This document shows positions 10,218 to 20,369 of a stretch of DNA of 64,000 nucleotides, piece by piece. Under the pieces are notes generated by a model. That model worked only from the letters and a program-made list of their open reading frames with translations. It searched no databases and was not told the DNA's origin. Position numbers and translations under genes: made by a program. Source of the stretch: Polyporus tsugae (lineage: Eukaryota; Basidiomycota; Agaricomycetes; Polyporales; Polyporaceae); contig JAHRBS010000010.1 in assembly GCA_024305745.1 (NCBI GenBank), positions 3,541,501 to 3,605,500 on the forward strand, in the 5' to 3' direction. The first letter of the stretch is position 1, and the number at the start of each line of letters is the position of its first letter.

Positions 10218-11250
10218 TCAATCATACCGGCCGCGCCTCCTCGGCGGGCTACGCGACCGCGACTGGGCTCTTCTGCCCCAGCCGCCGTCGCCGCGCCGCG
10301 GGGGCGAGTCCCTCCTCGGTGGCGGCACCCGTCGGTCGTCCCTGTCCCTCTCTCCGTCTCTGTCCCTGTCCCTCTCACGCTCCCTGTTCCTGCCAAAGTC
10401 CCCTCCACGGCCCCGCCCTCCACGCGGCGCGGGATGGTCGAGAGATGAGTTTCCACGCCAGTGTCCTCCAGCGCCACGCCCCGAACCAGGACCCGGGTTC
10501 ACCGCCACGCTGCCGCCCCATCCGCCGTCCCCGCGCCCGCCAGCAGGAGCGCCGGCGCCCTTCCACCCGTTTGCAGGTCCGCCGACGGCACTGCCTTTGA
10601 TTGTGAGCTCGCCCCCGGGCCCGGACGGGACGGTGGCGCCCTTGGGAAGCGTTACCATGACGCAGAGGTAGTCGCCCGGGACGAAGCGGAGCTCGTCGAG
10701 CGTGCGGTCCTGCTCGGCGCCGGTGGCGGCCTGGGGCTCGGTGTCTTCGAGGAGGCGGGGCGCGGGACTGTCGAGGGAGCCGGGCTCACCGAGGATGTCG
10801 CGGGAGTAGACGGTGCCGAGGTCTTTTTGGGAGTAGCGGCCGCGCGCCGCGGCGTCGGCGAAGACGGCGCGGAAGGAGAAGCGGGCGAGTGGGTGACGGT
10901 ACTCGGTGGACGCGGGGGCGGAGGAGCGGAGGGTGGTCAGGACTTCACGGAGCGTCGCATCTCGCCTACAGTACGCAGGCAGAAGGGACCGTTCAGCATG
11001 AATGGGAGGATGGGTGAGGGTGACATACCATGTGTATACCTGCTGCTCGTCTGAGAGAGGAAGTGGACCGTCTTCGAACTGGGCCAGACGGTGGTAGTTC
11101 CCAATCTTGACGAACGTCCGGATGAGAAACGGTGCGGTCTGCGTGCGCAACGCGTCATTTTCTTGAGCATGTATTCGGCACGCATAGGTCGTTTCTACTC
11201 ACCTTCTCCCTGTCAACAATAGGTTTTCCCGAGGATGTCGTGTCCTCCAT
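10218..11250 (-). CDS. SAP18: SAP18-family protein (Sin3/ASAP complex subunit) with RS/RG-rich tail
   Basis: Exons 11203-11250, 11029-11138 and 10218-10965; introns of 64 and 63 bp with GT..AG ends; phases join cleanly. The product is 301 residues. It opens MEDTTSSGKPIVDREK|TAPFLIRTF, matching the SAP18 start VDREKTCPLLLRVF. It continues with LPLSDEQQVYTW|RDATLREVL, FSFRAVFADAAARGRY and VPGDYLCVMV, the ubiquitin-like SAP18 fold. SAP18 joins Sin3-HDAC and the splicing-linked ASAP complex in the nucleus. Unlike the ~150-residue animal protein, this one has about 130 extra C-terminal residues rich in Gly, Arg-Asp and Arg-Glu dipeptides and SRSRSPPRRRGR at the end. An upstream in-frame ATG at 11457 exists but would leave little promoter. 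Confidence 0.88.
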
Positions 11251-11531
11251 CTTCACAAACGGCAACACCAGCGAGTTCAGAGGTGGAGTCGAGGTCCAAG
11301 TCGCGTTGGTGCCCCGCGGTTCGTTGGACTTGTTGCCGCCCATTACGTAATCCGTTGAATCGTGGACCTTGCCCCCCAACGACGACTCGGAGCTGGTGGC
11401 TGGCAGAACGACTGGGCTGACAGACCGTTCTTTCGGTATGGACTGAACGTGCATCATGCTGTCTGCTGGAGTTTCTGGACTTTGATCTATCTACACAAAC
11501 GTGTGTGGGCCAGTTTATCTCATCTACCACC
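11251..11531. promoter_or_regulatory. Shared divergent promoter region SAP18 / AlkB-like
   Basis: 281 bp separate the start codons of two diverging genes, so core promoters and 5' leaders of both must lie here. I see no clear TATA box, consistent with housekeeping promoters. Confidence 0.5.
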
Positions 11532-12599
11532 ATGACCCTCCCCGACTCCCGCATTCCTGTCCCCACCAACAAACGGAAACGGCTTACGGACGACGCTGCG
11601 GACTCTGCGGAAGGTCCACAGAAAGCCTTGAAGAGCGCTCTCGAGGGACCCGGCAAGCAGGCCTTGCGGATCGTCACGGACGTTGCCACGATCCAAGTCA
11701 AATCCCCGACTCTTGACGAGCTCTTGTCGAGCACGGATTCTGAAGACTCCCTCTTTGATGAATCTCCTCCACGACTCGACACCCCAGACGTAGACGAGTT
11801 GCGCACCGCTCTCGTTTCCCAGCCCGTAGGAGGACTTACGCCAGACCCTGGTTCGGTCTCCGCAAAGCGCACTGCGCCATCCATCCTAGGCCTCTACTTC
11901 GATCCTACCCTTCTCCTGCCAGAGGACCTCGCGGAGGACCTGATGCTGACGTGCATCCGCACGTTCTTCCAGGAGGGCACCGGAAACCAGGTCATGCTCT
12001 TCGAACGTGCGCCGTCCCCCGACTCCGACAGTACGTCTCCTGCTCCTACTGCCTCCACCAAACTTCCATCATTTCTGTCCGATCTTCTCTCCACCCTTGA
12101 TGCCCTCCTCCGGCCGTCTGTCTCTCCGGAGGTCCATGATCTATTATTCTCTCCGTCCCCCGCTTCGTACGAGGGCCCTCCGCGCGCACGCCAGGCGATT
12201 ATCAACCTCTACTGGCCTGGCGAGGGCATCACCCCCCACGTCGACCTCCTCGACCGGTATGGGGACGGCATCATAGGTGTCAGCCTCGGCTCCGGGTGCG
12301 CGATGCAGTTCGCAAGGGCGTCATCGGACCAGCCGCAGTCGGATGCGCCTTCATTGCCCTCAGTGCCCGACCAGTGCGCGCTGTACCTGCCCAAGGGAAG
12401 CGTGGTCATCATGACGGGGGAGGCACGGTATGGATGGACACATGGGATCGAGAAGCGGTTCGACGATTGGGTGGAGGTGTCTCCGGACAGTTCGGAGAGC
12501 GTGTTGCTGGAACGGGACATGCGGCTTAGTGTCACTTTTCGGTGGCTGCTGCCTGGTGCAGACGTAGTCGGGTTCGCATCGGGAGAGGGGAGGTCATGA
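11532..12599 (+). CDS. AlkB-like Fe(II)/2-oxoglutarate dioxygenase
   Basis: Single-exon gene of 355 codons. The ATG at 11532 sits in ACCACCATGA, a good start context. An N-terminal ~110-residue disordered region carries NKRKRL (possible nuclear signal). The catalytic region has INLYWPGEGITPHVD (His236, Asp238 as metal ligands), ISLG-type IIGVSLGSGCAMQF, PKGSVVIMTGEARYGWTHGI (His304) and RLSVTFRW (2-oxoglutarate Arg). The TGEARYxWTHGI block is closest to the AlkB domain of ALKBH8, but the RRM and methyltransferase parts of ALKBH8 are absent. The family removes or hydroxylates methyl groups on nucleic acids (some act on proteins). The substrate cannot be read from sequence. Confidence 0.88.
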   Translation: MTLPDSRIPVPTNKRKRLTDDAADSAEGPQKALKSALEGPGKQALRIVTDVATIQVKSPTLDELLSSTDSEDSLFDESPPRLDTPDVDELRTALVSQPVGGLTPDPGSVSAKRTAPSILGLYFDPTLLLPEDLAEDLMLTCIRTFFQEGTGNQVMLFERAPSPDSDSTSPAPTASTKLPSFLSDLLSTLDALLRPSVSPEVHDLLFSPSPASYEGPPRARQAIINLYWPGEGITPHVDLLDRYGDGIIGVSLGSGCAMQFARASSDQPQSDAPSLPSVPDQCALYLPKGSVVIMTGEARYGWTHGIEKRFDDWVEVSPDSSESVLLERDMRLSVTFRWLLPGADVVGFASGEGRS

Positions 12600-13024
12600 G
12601 GGTCTCATTTACGTTGTTCCCAATGCGCGTGCGTTGTTCTCGTACGATGTCCTCCGCCGACGCATATGTAGCCGAACTGTGGACTTGGTGTGAGGCCTTG
12701 CAAGGTATGCATTGCGGAGTTCGAGAGCAAAATGGGGGTGACTCGAATTATCTGACCAACTCAATCGCTGCTTGTGCCTGTTTGGTGTGTTCGATGACTG
12801 AAGACTAAGTCCTGCTAGCAACCGTTCTTCGAGCTTGCACACCGAGCAAAGTGCAAACGTGCGCCGGTACGTACCTTGTCAACCTCATGAGGTTATCGAT
12901 GGACTTACTACCGCTCAATAACCATCCGTCCATCTTAGGCATTCTGCATAACTACTGTAGCATACCTCAGTAAGTAATCAAGCAAATAGGATGTCCCATT
13001 CCATGCCACGCCCACGTTCGTAGT
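12600..13024. other. Intergenic, no gene seen
   Basis: This is the 3' region of the AlkB-like gene. No frame with recognisable protein similarity. Confidence 0.5.
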
Positions 13025-14083
13025 GTGAAGTTGCGGGATAATGCCGCGCTGTCCGCACTTTTTTGCAGCATCGAGGGAGTGCCTTCCGAAGTCCATTCTT
13101 CTTGCCTTTACGAAGGTCTTCCCATCCGTGCCCAGCCGATGATTGTCCGCGGCGTGGTCCGTTATCCACTGCCTTTTTCAACCTCTCCGGCGGCAGGGCT
13201 GTCGTCGATGCTTGGGATCGACCTCATCACTGTGACGCAGTCACATTCAGGAACGGAACCCGTGCGTGGATCGCCCGAAGGATATAGTACGATCATCCCG
13301 GTGCAGATAAGTTGGCAATGTGATCCATTCAAGACACCGAACGCGAATGTGGCCGGCGCAACCCGAGCGAGCCTCAACGGGAGCAGCCATGAATTGCACC
13401 ATGCTCCGACATGGTTCTGGCCTTTCGAAGTCCATAGTGTGAGTGCCCGACCTCATTGCATGCTGCAGGCTTACGTTTAAATCCGTCTTCGTCTGTCCGT
13501 ACAGGAAGTTATTGTGTCACCTTTGGACTGGGACCTAGATCTAGCGATCGCAAAACGGTACTTGGTCATCCCTGGACAGAAAGTGGCGGTTTTGTTCGCT
13601 AGCCGACTGCTCCCCGGAGTCGTAGAAAGCACCAATATTAATTTCGAGGCCTTTTACTCGCGCCGGGGTGCCCGCGCGATTGTAACCCAACTTGGGTTGG
13701 ACCCTGGGACATCCCGGGGGCTCACATAGGAGTCGTAACCAAATTACCTGAACAGGTATTCATCGGTCACGGCTCCCATTTCGCGGTCCGTTATGATGCA
13801 TCTCACCTTCTGCTTTCGCCCTCCAGAACCCGAGCTCTCTGCTGTCGGGCGAAGAGAAGCGAGGCACCTGTTGGTACGTTTTCATGGAATATACACAGGC
13901 GGTCGCATCGTGGGGGGCAGTCCCCCTCAGCTGATCACAGTGACAGACACCTGTTCGTTTCGCGTCTTGGCTACGGCTGTGGATCTAGCTTTGACGACTG
14001 GCCCTCACCCGCTGACCTCGTCCTCCTCTTCCATGTGCGCTAGTGTCCGACAGTTATCGACCAACGCCGTTGTCGTGCCCTAA
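13025..14083 (+). CDS. Weak candidate gene, unknown function, probably several exons
   Basis: One frame from about 13025 ends at a GTGAGT donor after 13438 and resumes in phase at 13505 after a CAG acceptor. It reads HSEVIVSPLDWDLDLAIAKRYLVIP and on to a TAG at 13727. Further open pieces follow: VFIGHGSHFAVRYD near 13750 and HLFVSRLGYGCGSSFDDW near 13950, each with plausible splice sites. I recognise no domain and cannot fix the start or end. It may be a genuine lineage-specific gene or chance open frames. Confidence 0.25.
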
Positions 14084-14263
14084 CGCCTCATGCCTTGAGG
14101 TACCGGTGGTCCGCTGAGTCAGATTGTCTGTCAACCCTGTCAACTGCGTCTACAGGAAGACCATAAATACTGGGGGAATCCAGAGAAAACGGCAGTCGTC
14201 TACCACCGACAACTTCTCTGACCAGCCAGCTCCCACCCAAACACACTCCTCGTCTTCGCCACC

Positions 14264-15015
14264 ATGTTCATCTACAACGGCAAGTTCAACTGGTTCAACT
14301 ACGCCTCGAACGAGACGATCACCATCGTATTCCCCGCCGGCTTCGCCCTCAACGACCCCGTCAGTGCTTACTGGCAGTGGACGGTCGACGCGAAAGACAA
14401 CAAGAAGGCTAGCGTTGCCAAAGTAGGTTTCCCGCTGAACGCGATCCCCCCCCCCCACCGCGCTGACCAGCCCCACAGTCCGCCGTCGTCCAGAACGTCA
14501 CCACGGCTTCGGACGGCTCCTCCAGCTTCCTCTTCTCCTCCGGCTACTACTCCTTCGACGCGACCGTCACCGCCGACTTCAAGACGCTCACCGTGGAGAT
14601 GCGCGACCCGAAGGACGACGCCTCCGGCCCGTTCGTCCTCGGCGCGACGCACGTCAACGTTACGAGCATCCCGTCGGTCGTCGTGTACACGGGAAGGCTG
14701 GAGTGGTGGATCCACGCTAAGGAGGAGATGACGACGCTCGTCGTGCCGTACGGCGTCGCGGAGGGCAACTTCTTCGGACTGTACCACCAGTGGACCGTCA
14801 ACGCCCAGGGCGTCGAGAAGGCGAACATGGCCATCAACGGCGTGTTCCAGGACGTCAAGATCGGGGAGGACGGCCGCATCACGGCGAAGTTCAGCGCGTC
14901 GTACTACACGTACACCTTCACGTTCAACGGTGGCAAGGAGGGCTCGTTCGTCCTGTCAGAACCCCAGGACAAGAAGTCTGGGGACAACAAGTTCAAGCTC
15001 GCGTATGCCTTGTAG
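14264..15015 (+). CDS. Small two-repeat protein, unrecognised family
   Basis: Exons 14264-14422 and 14479-15015 with a 56-bp intron that ends in a C-run polypyrimidine tract; 231 residues. There is no signal peptide or membrane helix, so it is probably cytosolic. The protein is an internal duplication. Residues ~4-94 (YNGKFNWFNYASNETITIVFP...YWQWTVDAKDNKKASVAK..SGYYSFDATV) align with ~123-216 (YTGRLEWWIHAKEEMTTLVVP...YHQWTVNAQGVEKANMAING..ASYYTYTFTF). Each repeat has conserved W, QWTV and YY positions and alternating beta-strand pattern, suggesting two small beta domains. A CATAAATAC TATA-like box lies about 100 bp upstream. A decayed copy is at 18605-19305. I do not know its function; a lectin-like or stress role is speculation. 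Confidence 0.85.
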
Positions 15016-15845
15016 CGGTTGAGGACGCTACGCACGGCTGCGCCCCGTGCGCGGTTCTGGTCGCTCGAGTTCTGTGCGCGTTGTTTCTCGCAAATCCTCT
15101 CACTGTATCCGGTCATACGCTCTCCGTCTGGTGTACTGATGACTCGTTTACGCCTGTACGTTGTTGGTTTTGGTCATTGTCTCCTCTACGTACGCCACGG
15201 GCTGTGTTGTACAGTATCTAGGTTCCGGCTGTCGTCTCCTGTAGGTGCATGAATTTGACGTTGATCTTTAGCTTAGGTCGCTACCCTAGGCCTGCTTCCG
15301 GTCAAATTTGTGTTGTCTTCGAAAAGTCATTGGGCTTTAATCCTGAAGTCGGATTAAAGTCATCGCGTCTATTGCTGACAGTCCGTTCATCGACTCACTC
15401 GGACAAGGTTTCTCATACTACGCTAGAATAGCGGCACCTACTCGACGGCATCGTTCATTTATAAGCCATGTCCGCGAGCCACCTCAGGTTCGGCTTTGCC
15501 ATCTCGGATGTCGAACGTCGCTGCTTCGCTTGCACTGAGCGGTGCGCTTCGGTCTCCGCCGTGTAGGCTATCGGCGTCTTCGACGTTGGAGCTTGGCGCT
15601 TTGAGCGTAAGCGGAGAAGTGTCGAAGGCGTCGAGAGAAACGAGAGAGTCGAGACTGACGAGTGAGTGGGTAAGATCGTCGTATCTCGAAAGCTGGGGCC
15701 TGCCCCGAGTAGATACAAGCAGTCTAAATAGCAGTGAGTAACTAGGGACGCCCGAGAAGTCCGAGGATGTCAAGTATCGAGGGAAACGAGGGCGACCGAA
15801 AAGAAACACATGAGAGATAATGAGAGATAAGGAGACGTGCGATTA
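15016..15845. other. Intergenic, no gene seen
   Basis: Only a minus-strand open frame at 15459-15809, with a repeated SLVSLD motif and no recognisable domain; not called. A GAGATAATGAGAGATAA repeat lies near 15815. Confidence 0.45.
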
Positions 15846-16779
15846 TGCCGTGTAGACTGCACTTTTAATCGATTTTACCCCCCACGCAGGAATTAATAGT
15901 CCCACGGGGACATATTCCCCACACGGAGGGTACTTAGTAGTTTATCCCACGAGATGACAACTTAATGCATTCACAACGCTGATATCATGTTCATAACCCC
16001 ACGGCGAGTCAAACGATCTATTACCCCATGGGTAGTATTCATAGTCAATGTTTAAAGTGACGTAATCTGCAGTAAACATTGGCAACCAGAGAAACCATCC
16101 TGCGCTGCCCGGGAAAAGCCGCAAAATGATGAGCGGGCTGCTGTAGAGCGAGACTAGGAACATGACAAGATACGATGGGGAGGCCGGGTCAGGCGCCGGG
16201 AGGACCATGACAAGACCTGAAGAAGGGATGAAAAGGACGACAGGACAATGGGGATACGTAGGGGATGGGGAGTTCTCCAATTTCGACGCTTGACCTGACA
16301 CCGAGGAAGCACTTACCTTGCTCGGCCTAGTGTGAGCTTTTCACTATTCCCTGCGCCGGTCCCAGGCAACAGTTGCTCTCCCGTCTGGTCCCGGTTCTTG
16401 TAAGGTGTTCCCAGCAGGTCTTTGGAGTTAAGGCCCGGGTGGTCACCTGAGAATAGCCGTACAGGGCTACGTCACGTCGACACTTCATACACAGAAAGGA
16501 ACAGAGAATAAAGCAGAGTGCCCAAGGAGAACATTGGCGACTAGCGAAGCTGGCGGCTGGCGGTGACGGTTGAAGGGAGCAGGACGACAATGTCGCGCTG
16601 TCCAAGGTTGGAGGTGCCAATGAGGCTGGAGGCTGCGAGCACTCGTTGAGTGCCGGACGAGCCGTAGGCGTCTAACTAGTACTAGTAGTAGTAACATCCA
16701 TCTGTGGGATTAATTGCGGCGAGAAGAATTCCCCAGCTGTGGGGGAATAATATCAATTAAAAGTGCAGTCTACATGGCA
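15846..16779. mobile_element. Non-autonomous DNA transposon with terminal inverted repeats and TA target duplication
   Basis: The left end starts TGCCGTGTAGACTGCACTTT and the right end, read on the minus strand, TGCCATGTAGACTGCACTTT. The match covers about 28 bases (two mismatches) and weakens further in. Both ends are flanked by TA (15844-15845, 16780-16781), the target used by Tc1/mariner-type elements. The element is 934 bp. The interior has no transposase; minus-strand frames at 15942-16301 and 16327-16620 have no recognisable motifs. I therefore call it a deletion derivative or MITE. Confidence 0.7.
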
Positions 16780-17025
16780 TATGCAATCATAGGTAAGTGA
16801 GCATATGTATAATGAGTGTCTGAAAAAGGAGAGAACTCGGCCGTATGTGGGAGAGGGAAGCACTGGTCCCTTACATGCCAGCTCCTAGATATGTATAGCC
16901 ATTGGCTTGTCAGAGAATTATATCTCTCTCATCTTCCCCAGTCACATAGGAGGTCGAGCACTTGTGAAAGTTCATTTGGGAAGCCAAGTTCTCCGTATAC
17001 GTACATAGCAGCAATGTCGACCGGC

Positions 17026-17504
17026 TGTTACGACGAGGTTCTCAGTATGTGGGTCAGAGGTGCACACTCTCAAAGTGGGCAGAGGATGACGAGGGAGTTA
17101 AGCAGTGTTTGTTGTGTCAGAGGTTCTGGGTAGCGACTGGCCAGGGGACAGACACTCAAGGGTTCAGTGGGGAGTGAGAACCTTAATGGATTCAAGAGGT
17201 CAAACTAGGGAAATGTACATGGGGGTCTCATCTTATATGAGTAACAGGAACAATAGCGGAACCGAGGTAACGGGTCCCTACAGTGAACAGAGAACAAAGG
17301 AGTAATCGAGAGGGGGAGGCCTATTGTACTGAGAAGGACAATAGTGCGGGATGGTCCGGACTGAGGACAATAGCTAACACGTGATGTTGTGATCACGCAC
17401 CTAGTAAGAGTACAATGGGGTTGAACCCGGGAGTCATGCAGGGGCAAGAGCGAGATAGGAATGTCAAAGGGAAGAAAGATAGGATGGCATACAAGGTGGT
17501 AACA
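17026..17504. mobile_element. Solo LTR, 479 bp
   Basis: It starts TGTTACGACGAGG, ends GGTGGTAACA, and is flanked by CCGGC (17021-17025) and CCAGC (17505-17509), a 5-bp target duplication with one G-to-A change at a CpG. No internal element sequence lies beside it, so it is the product of LTR-LTR recombination. It shares style and short blocks with the solo LTR at 21440-21885. Confidence 0.6.
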
Positions 17505-18604
17505 CCAGCAATCACCACAACCATATTGGGCGTCTAGCCTTGGGAGGCCTTGTGCTTTCATCCGTCATTCTGTGCTTTATGTCTTCTCACTCCAGCACTT
17601 CCTGCCGGAATCCACTTAAAAAAACCATGGATGAGGCTTCGACAACCTCAAGAGTTCACTGAGTCAAGCAAGCCAGAAGGAGGGCAACAAGGATGGCAAC
17701 AATGGTGATGACAACTGGCATGAGGAGGCAGGTACCTAGCCTCGGTGAGTACTTAGTAGTACCACATTGTCACGTATGCAGACTCCTCCACCCGCACACA
17801 CAAGGTTGATGATGAGATAACTCACAAAGTACTCATCTGTGTGATCCTCTTTGTGCTCCTCTTTGTGCTCCTCTGGCTGCCCTTGATTCTGCCTCCCCTC
17901 ATTATTATCACCTTCCACCATTCTCTTTTCTCCCTCGTGAGCCTCCTGTGGGCTGCTCAAGGAATGCCAATGAGGCTCAAGGTGAGTCTAATCTTAATAG
18001 TCCGTCCTACCTCCTAGCTTCACCTGACTGATATCCCCCCGTTCGCCCACTAGCTATCTTGCCCGCAACTTAGCTCTGGCCTCCTGAACAAAAGCCAGCC
18101 AAGTCTGTCCAAGGTTGAGGTTTCCTCAAATGAGTCCGTCACGTTCCGCGGAGGTGCAGACAATCTCAGTGAGGGTGGGGTTCTTCCACAGTGTGTCCTT
18201 GTCCTGTTTCTTTTCTTCCTTGTAAGTTGCATTGTGCATGCATGTGCTGCCATACGTGCCCCAGTGACATTCTAAACAGTCTGGATGCTGGCCATTCTGA
18301 AACATCTTAAATGGTCTGAAAGGTCTGAGAATGTGTTTATTCAGACCTTTCAGGCCTCTTGTAGACCCTGTTAACAGACAATCTGACACAGTGGACCACC
18401 TTGAGTTGTGAGGCGTTGAGGCATAACAATGGGGCTGGTCGATGACTTTCAGATCCTAGGAGGCATGAGAGAGAAAAGCCTCAGTAAAACGGACACAGCG
18501 CCTTCAATACTGGTAGAATTAATATAGAGAGGGAAGGGAAGCTATCAACCATCAATAACTTATCTGGCTACTCCCACCCACATACCCTCCTCGTCTTCGC
18601 CACT
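17505..18604. other. Repeat-derived intergenic DNA
   Basis: No intact gene. The last ~100 bp resembles the promoter of the two-repeat gene at 14160-14263 (CTCCCACCCA..., CTCCTCGTCTTCGCCAC), marking the start of the duplicated copy. Confidence 0.45.
18316..18353. repeat. Perfect 13-bp inverted repeat (hairpin)
   Basis: CTGAAAGGTCTGA at 18316-18328 pairs with TCAGACCTTTCAG at 18341-18353 around a 12-base loop. Role unknown. Confidence 0.8.
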
Positions 18605-19305
18605 ATGTTCATTAACAACGGCAAGTTCACCTGGTTCTAGGATGCCTTGAATGAGACTATCACTGTTGTCTTCTCCGCTGGCTTCAGCCTCAATGACCCT
18701 GTTAGTGCCTACTGGCAGTGGTCTGCCTGATGCCATAATCCACAAGAAGGCCAGCATTGCCAGCATACATATCCACCCAATTGCAGTCCCCCTGCCACAT
18801 TAACAAGCTCTAGATCTGCAGTTAGGTGTCATCCACAGCCTCACCAAGACTGCAGACAGCTACTGTCACACCCACTTCTCCTTTGGCTACTACCTCTTCG
18901 ACACGACAGTCGCCGCCGACTACAAGACCCTCACTATGAAGACACTGAACCTGGGGGACAACTCCTCCAGCACGTTCAAGCTCGGCGCCATGCACGTCAA
19001 CATTGCAAACACTCCATTGACTATCGTGTACACTGGCAGGCTCAATTAGTTCTCGTACATCAAAGATGAGACAGTGACACTTGTTGTCCCCTACGGTGTT
19101 GCAGAGGGCAACTTTTTCAGGCTGTACTACTAGTGGACCGTCAATGCCAAGGGCGGCGAGAAGACAAACATGGCCATCAATGGTATGTTTGAGGATGTTA
19201 AGCTCGGGGAGGGCGGCCGCATCATGGTGAAGTTCAGCAGGTTATACTGCATGTACAACTCCACGTTCAATGGCAAGGAGGGCTTGTTTGTCCTGTTGAA
19301 CCCCA
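18605..19305 (+). pseudogene. Decayed copy of the two-repeat gene
   Basis: It is homologous to 14264-15015 over almost the whole length, including part of the promoter. It starts ATGTTCATTAACAACGGCAA, but a TAG stops it at codon 12 (18638), and further stops include the TGA ending GGCAGTGGTCTGCCTGA and a TAG in CTACTAGTGGACCG. Most differences from the intact gene are C-to-T or G-to-A, with loss of CpG. It is truncated at 19305 by the LTR of gypsy-2, so the duplication and decay predate or accompany that insertion. Confidence 0.88.
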
Positions 19306-19784
19306 TGTTATGTCTCAACTATCGAACTCCTTAGTTCGATAAGTTCAGATGTTTAGACCAAGAACTAGTTGTCAACTAGAAGTTGGATACTAGAGCGAGG
19401 AGTTCTAGGAGACGTAGAATGTATAGGAAGATTGCCACTGGGGCGATCTTATAAAATACACAAGAGACTGAAAACTGGGGGTCACTACTGAGGTGTCGCC
19501 CCTTATACACACAAGTGGATGCTGCAGTCTCTAAGCTACTAGCTGCAGACTGTCTCTGGGTTACGGACTACAGACTGTGGGCTGTGGGCTGCAGACTACG
19601 GGCTACGGACTGCGGGAGGAGAGTGGGGAGCCAGTAGAGCTCAGTTTGTCCGCCACCATGGAGTGGAAGGGATGGGTTAGCTTTGGAGATGCCTACACCA
19701 GTGAATGGGTTAGGGTCGCTTGGTGAGCCAGGAGCGGTGAGGTAGTAAGAGACGTTGGGCCTGGCTGGGTATGCAATTGTAACA
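19306..19784 (-). repeat. 3' LTR of gypsy-2
   Basis: 479 bp. On the plus strand it begins TGTTATGTCTCAAC and ends GCAATTGTAACA. It matches 36057-36532 throughout, with many transitions. It is inserted at the end of the two-repeat pseudogene. Confidence 0.93.
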
Positions 19785-19812
19785 TTACCCTCCTCTTCCC
19801 CTCCACGGTTGT
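19785..19812 (-). other. Polypurine tract of gypsy-2
   Basis: Read on the minus strand, GGAGGGGAAGAGGAGGGTAA directly precedes the 3' LTR. This fixes the element's orientation. Confidence 0.75.
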
Positions 19813-19813
19813 C

Positions 19814-20369
19814 TCAACCAAATGTTGCATTGAGATCTGCCTGCCATTCCTGTTCGTTGTAGGATTCCTGGACAAGAATGTTGAATTCTCTGTCTGTGGG
19901 GTAGTTTTTGGTGATATAGTTAAGTTTGTTGATCCAGACGCTCGTGGTTGAGGGTAGGAATCCATGCGTGACATCGACAATGTCGAATCCACTGACACAG
20001 AGTGAAGAACTGTCGGTCAGAGTTGTGAATGTACCATACCCCATCGAGGCAGCAAGCTGCAAGTCCCGAAGGGAGGGGCATTGTTGGGTTGAGTTCCAGT
20101 GCGCAACTGTCAGGATCTGCTGCCATGCGGTGGAGGTGTTCATCACGGTCTGACACGGCGATCCTGTCTTGTGTGGAGATGACCCATTTCCTGCGGCTAG
20201 GTGCCAGACAGTCTTTGACAAGGCTTTGCATTGTGGTTGCTGTGGGTTCCATCCTGTGGAGTGTCCTCCAGTTGTGAACTTCCATGGCAGAGGTTGGGTA
20301 CATCTGGAGGAATGGTTCATTGTAGTAGTTGAGGGCTAGGTCGTTCTTGGCAATGAGTGAGCACTTCAT
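19814..20369 (-). pseudogene. Unknown 3' ORF between pol remnant and 3' LTR of gypsy-2
   Basis: Two overlapping minus-strand frames (starts 20369 and 20320) give a plausible single protein with one frameshift near 20000. It begins MKCSLIAKNDLALNYYNEPF and ends FNILVQESYNEQEWQADLN just before the polypurine tract. The position is where envelope-like or accessory genes lie in some elements, but I see no signal peptide or transmembrane helix. Unrecognised. It could also be captured host sequence. Confidence 0.4.

Noticed and set aside
10066..11054. Long plus-strand frames opposite SAP18
   Set aside because: They are mirror frames of the RS/RG-coding tail; no independent domain.
15459..15809. 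116-codon minus-strand frame with SLVSLD repeat
   Set aside because: No start context, domain or splice support; low-complexity DNA explains the repeat.
17026..17504. Idea that this LTR belongs to gypsy-2 because both are 479 bp
   Set aside because: Beyond the TGTTA start and TAACA end the sequences do not match; equal length is coincidence.
19814..20369. Envelope gene in gypsy-2
   Set aside because: No signal peptide, transmembrane helix or cleavage motif is visible, so the 3' ORF is left as unknown.
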